Origin: Aculops lycopersici
Taxonomy: Eukaryota > Arthropoda > Arachnida > Trombidiformes > Eriophyidae
Length of the DNA: 64,000 nucleotides
NCBI GenBank assembly: GCA_015350385.1
Contig: WNKI01000001.1
Location: 8,084,404 to 8,148,403 of the forward strand
Reading direction: 5' to 3'
Shown piece after piece: positions 63,799 through 64,000 of the stretch; position 1 is the first letter of the stretch, and the number at the start of each line of letters is the position of its first letter. The position numbers were made by a program, and so were the translations under genes. Under the pieces are notes generated by a model that did not search any database, was not told the origin of the DNA, and saw nothing but the letters and a program-made list of their open reading frames with translations.

Positions 63799-64000
63799 CT
63801 CCTCTCGTTCTCTCTCAAATCAACCTCACTTTCGACGATCGCCACCTTCGACAGTCCATCCTCTTCCTTCCCCCACTCGCCTCCTCCTCCCCATTGGCCG
63901 TCAATGAGGAGCTCGTGCAGGAGCTCCACCACTTGCGGCTCACCTGCAATTTGAGGCGAGTCCGTGGCCCGCTCTCAGTCTCTCTCTCTCTCTCTCTCTC
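63799..64000. other. upstream of the cuticle gene; (TC)n at the window edge
   Basis: A (TC)n microsatellite begins at about 63979 and runs off the window. GAGCTCGTGCAGGAGCTC near 63910 is a nearly perfect inverted repeat. No gene is seen. Confidence 0.5.

Noticed and set aside
1..64000. Transposons, CRISPR arrays, viral insertions
   Set aside because: I saw no reverse transcriptase, integrase, transposase, terminal repeats of element size, or spaced-repeat array. Only microsatellites and short inverted repeats are present.

Overview
This window is arthropod nuclear DNA, most likely from a mite. The best lineage clue is an RR-type cuticle protein (62383-63677) whose chitin-binding domain carries the arachnid-style run 'GYDINDGYGG ... 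GSYGYTDAYGVYRQVDYVADEHGFRATIKTNEPGT' (read in pieces). Genes are dense (about one per 3-4 kb). Most coding regions are single exons, including reading frames of 8.3 kb and 10 kb, and the introns I can define run from 58 to about 1070 nt. This intron-poor, compact style resembles what has been reported for eriophyoid mites. That placement is an inference, and no sequence search was possible.

Layout. 1-4 kb: a small secreted-peptide ORF and an orphan single-pass membrane protein. 4-7 kb: a two-exon Q/H/N-rich protein of unknown family. 10-13 kb: a small orphan ORF and CNOT10 (CCR4-NOT). 14.5-22.5 kb is the densest stretch: scalloped/TEAD (+), stomatin-like protein 2 (-), tyrosylprotein sulfotransferase (+), WBP11 (-) with a tiny PET117-like gene 15 nt upstream on the same strand, a Ly6/uPAR protein (-), and TRAPPC2L (+). 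23.4-27.4 kb: a two-exon membrane protein with a ZP-N-like module. 29-37.3 kb: a huge exon ending in the SPOC domain of SPEN/split ends. 37.7-47.8 kb: a 3340-residue leucine-rich-repeat receptor-like protein in one exon (-). 47.8-51.5 kb: no convincing gene, but one very good TATA/Inr promoter. 51.5-59 kb: tRNA-Glu(UUC), a free-standing ribophorin II C-terminal domain, an SLC25A33/36-type carrier, a lysosomal beta-hexosaminidase and a three-exon MFSD4-type transporter. 59-62.3 kb: no supported gene, but two notable inverted repeats. 62.4-63.8 kb: the cuticle protein gene with its TATA box.

The genes do not form one pathway. They mix transcription regulators (TEAD, SPEN, the Q/H-rich protein), RNA factors (CNOT10, WBP11), secretory-pathway and lysosomal enzymes (TPST, RPN2-C, TRAPPC2L, hexosaminidase), mitochondrial proteins (STOML2, PET117-like, SLC25) and surface or matrix proteins (Ly6, ZP-N, LRR, cuticle). 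Two opposite trends recur. Several housekeeping proteins look shorter than their usual orthologues (RPN2, CNOT10, WBP11, PET117). Regulatory and membrane proteins carry long Q/N/H/P or S/T-rich insertions, even inside a folded domain (TEAD) and in a transporter loop. ORFs that begin on a non-ATG codon have been re-trimmed to the first in-frame ATG or to a splice site.
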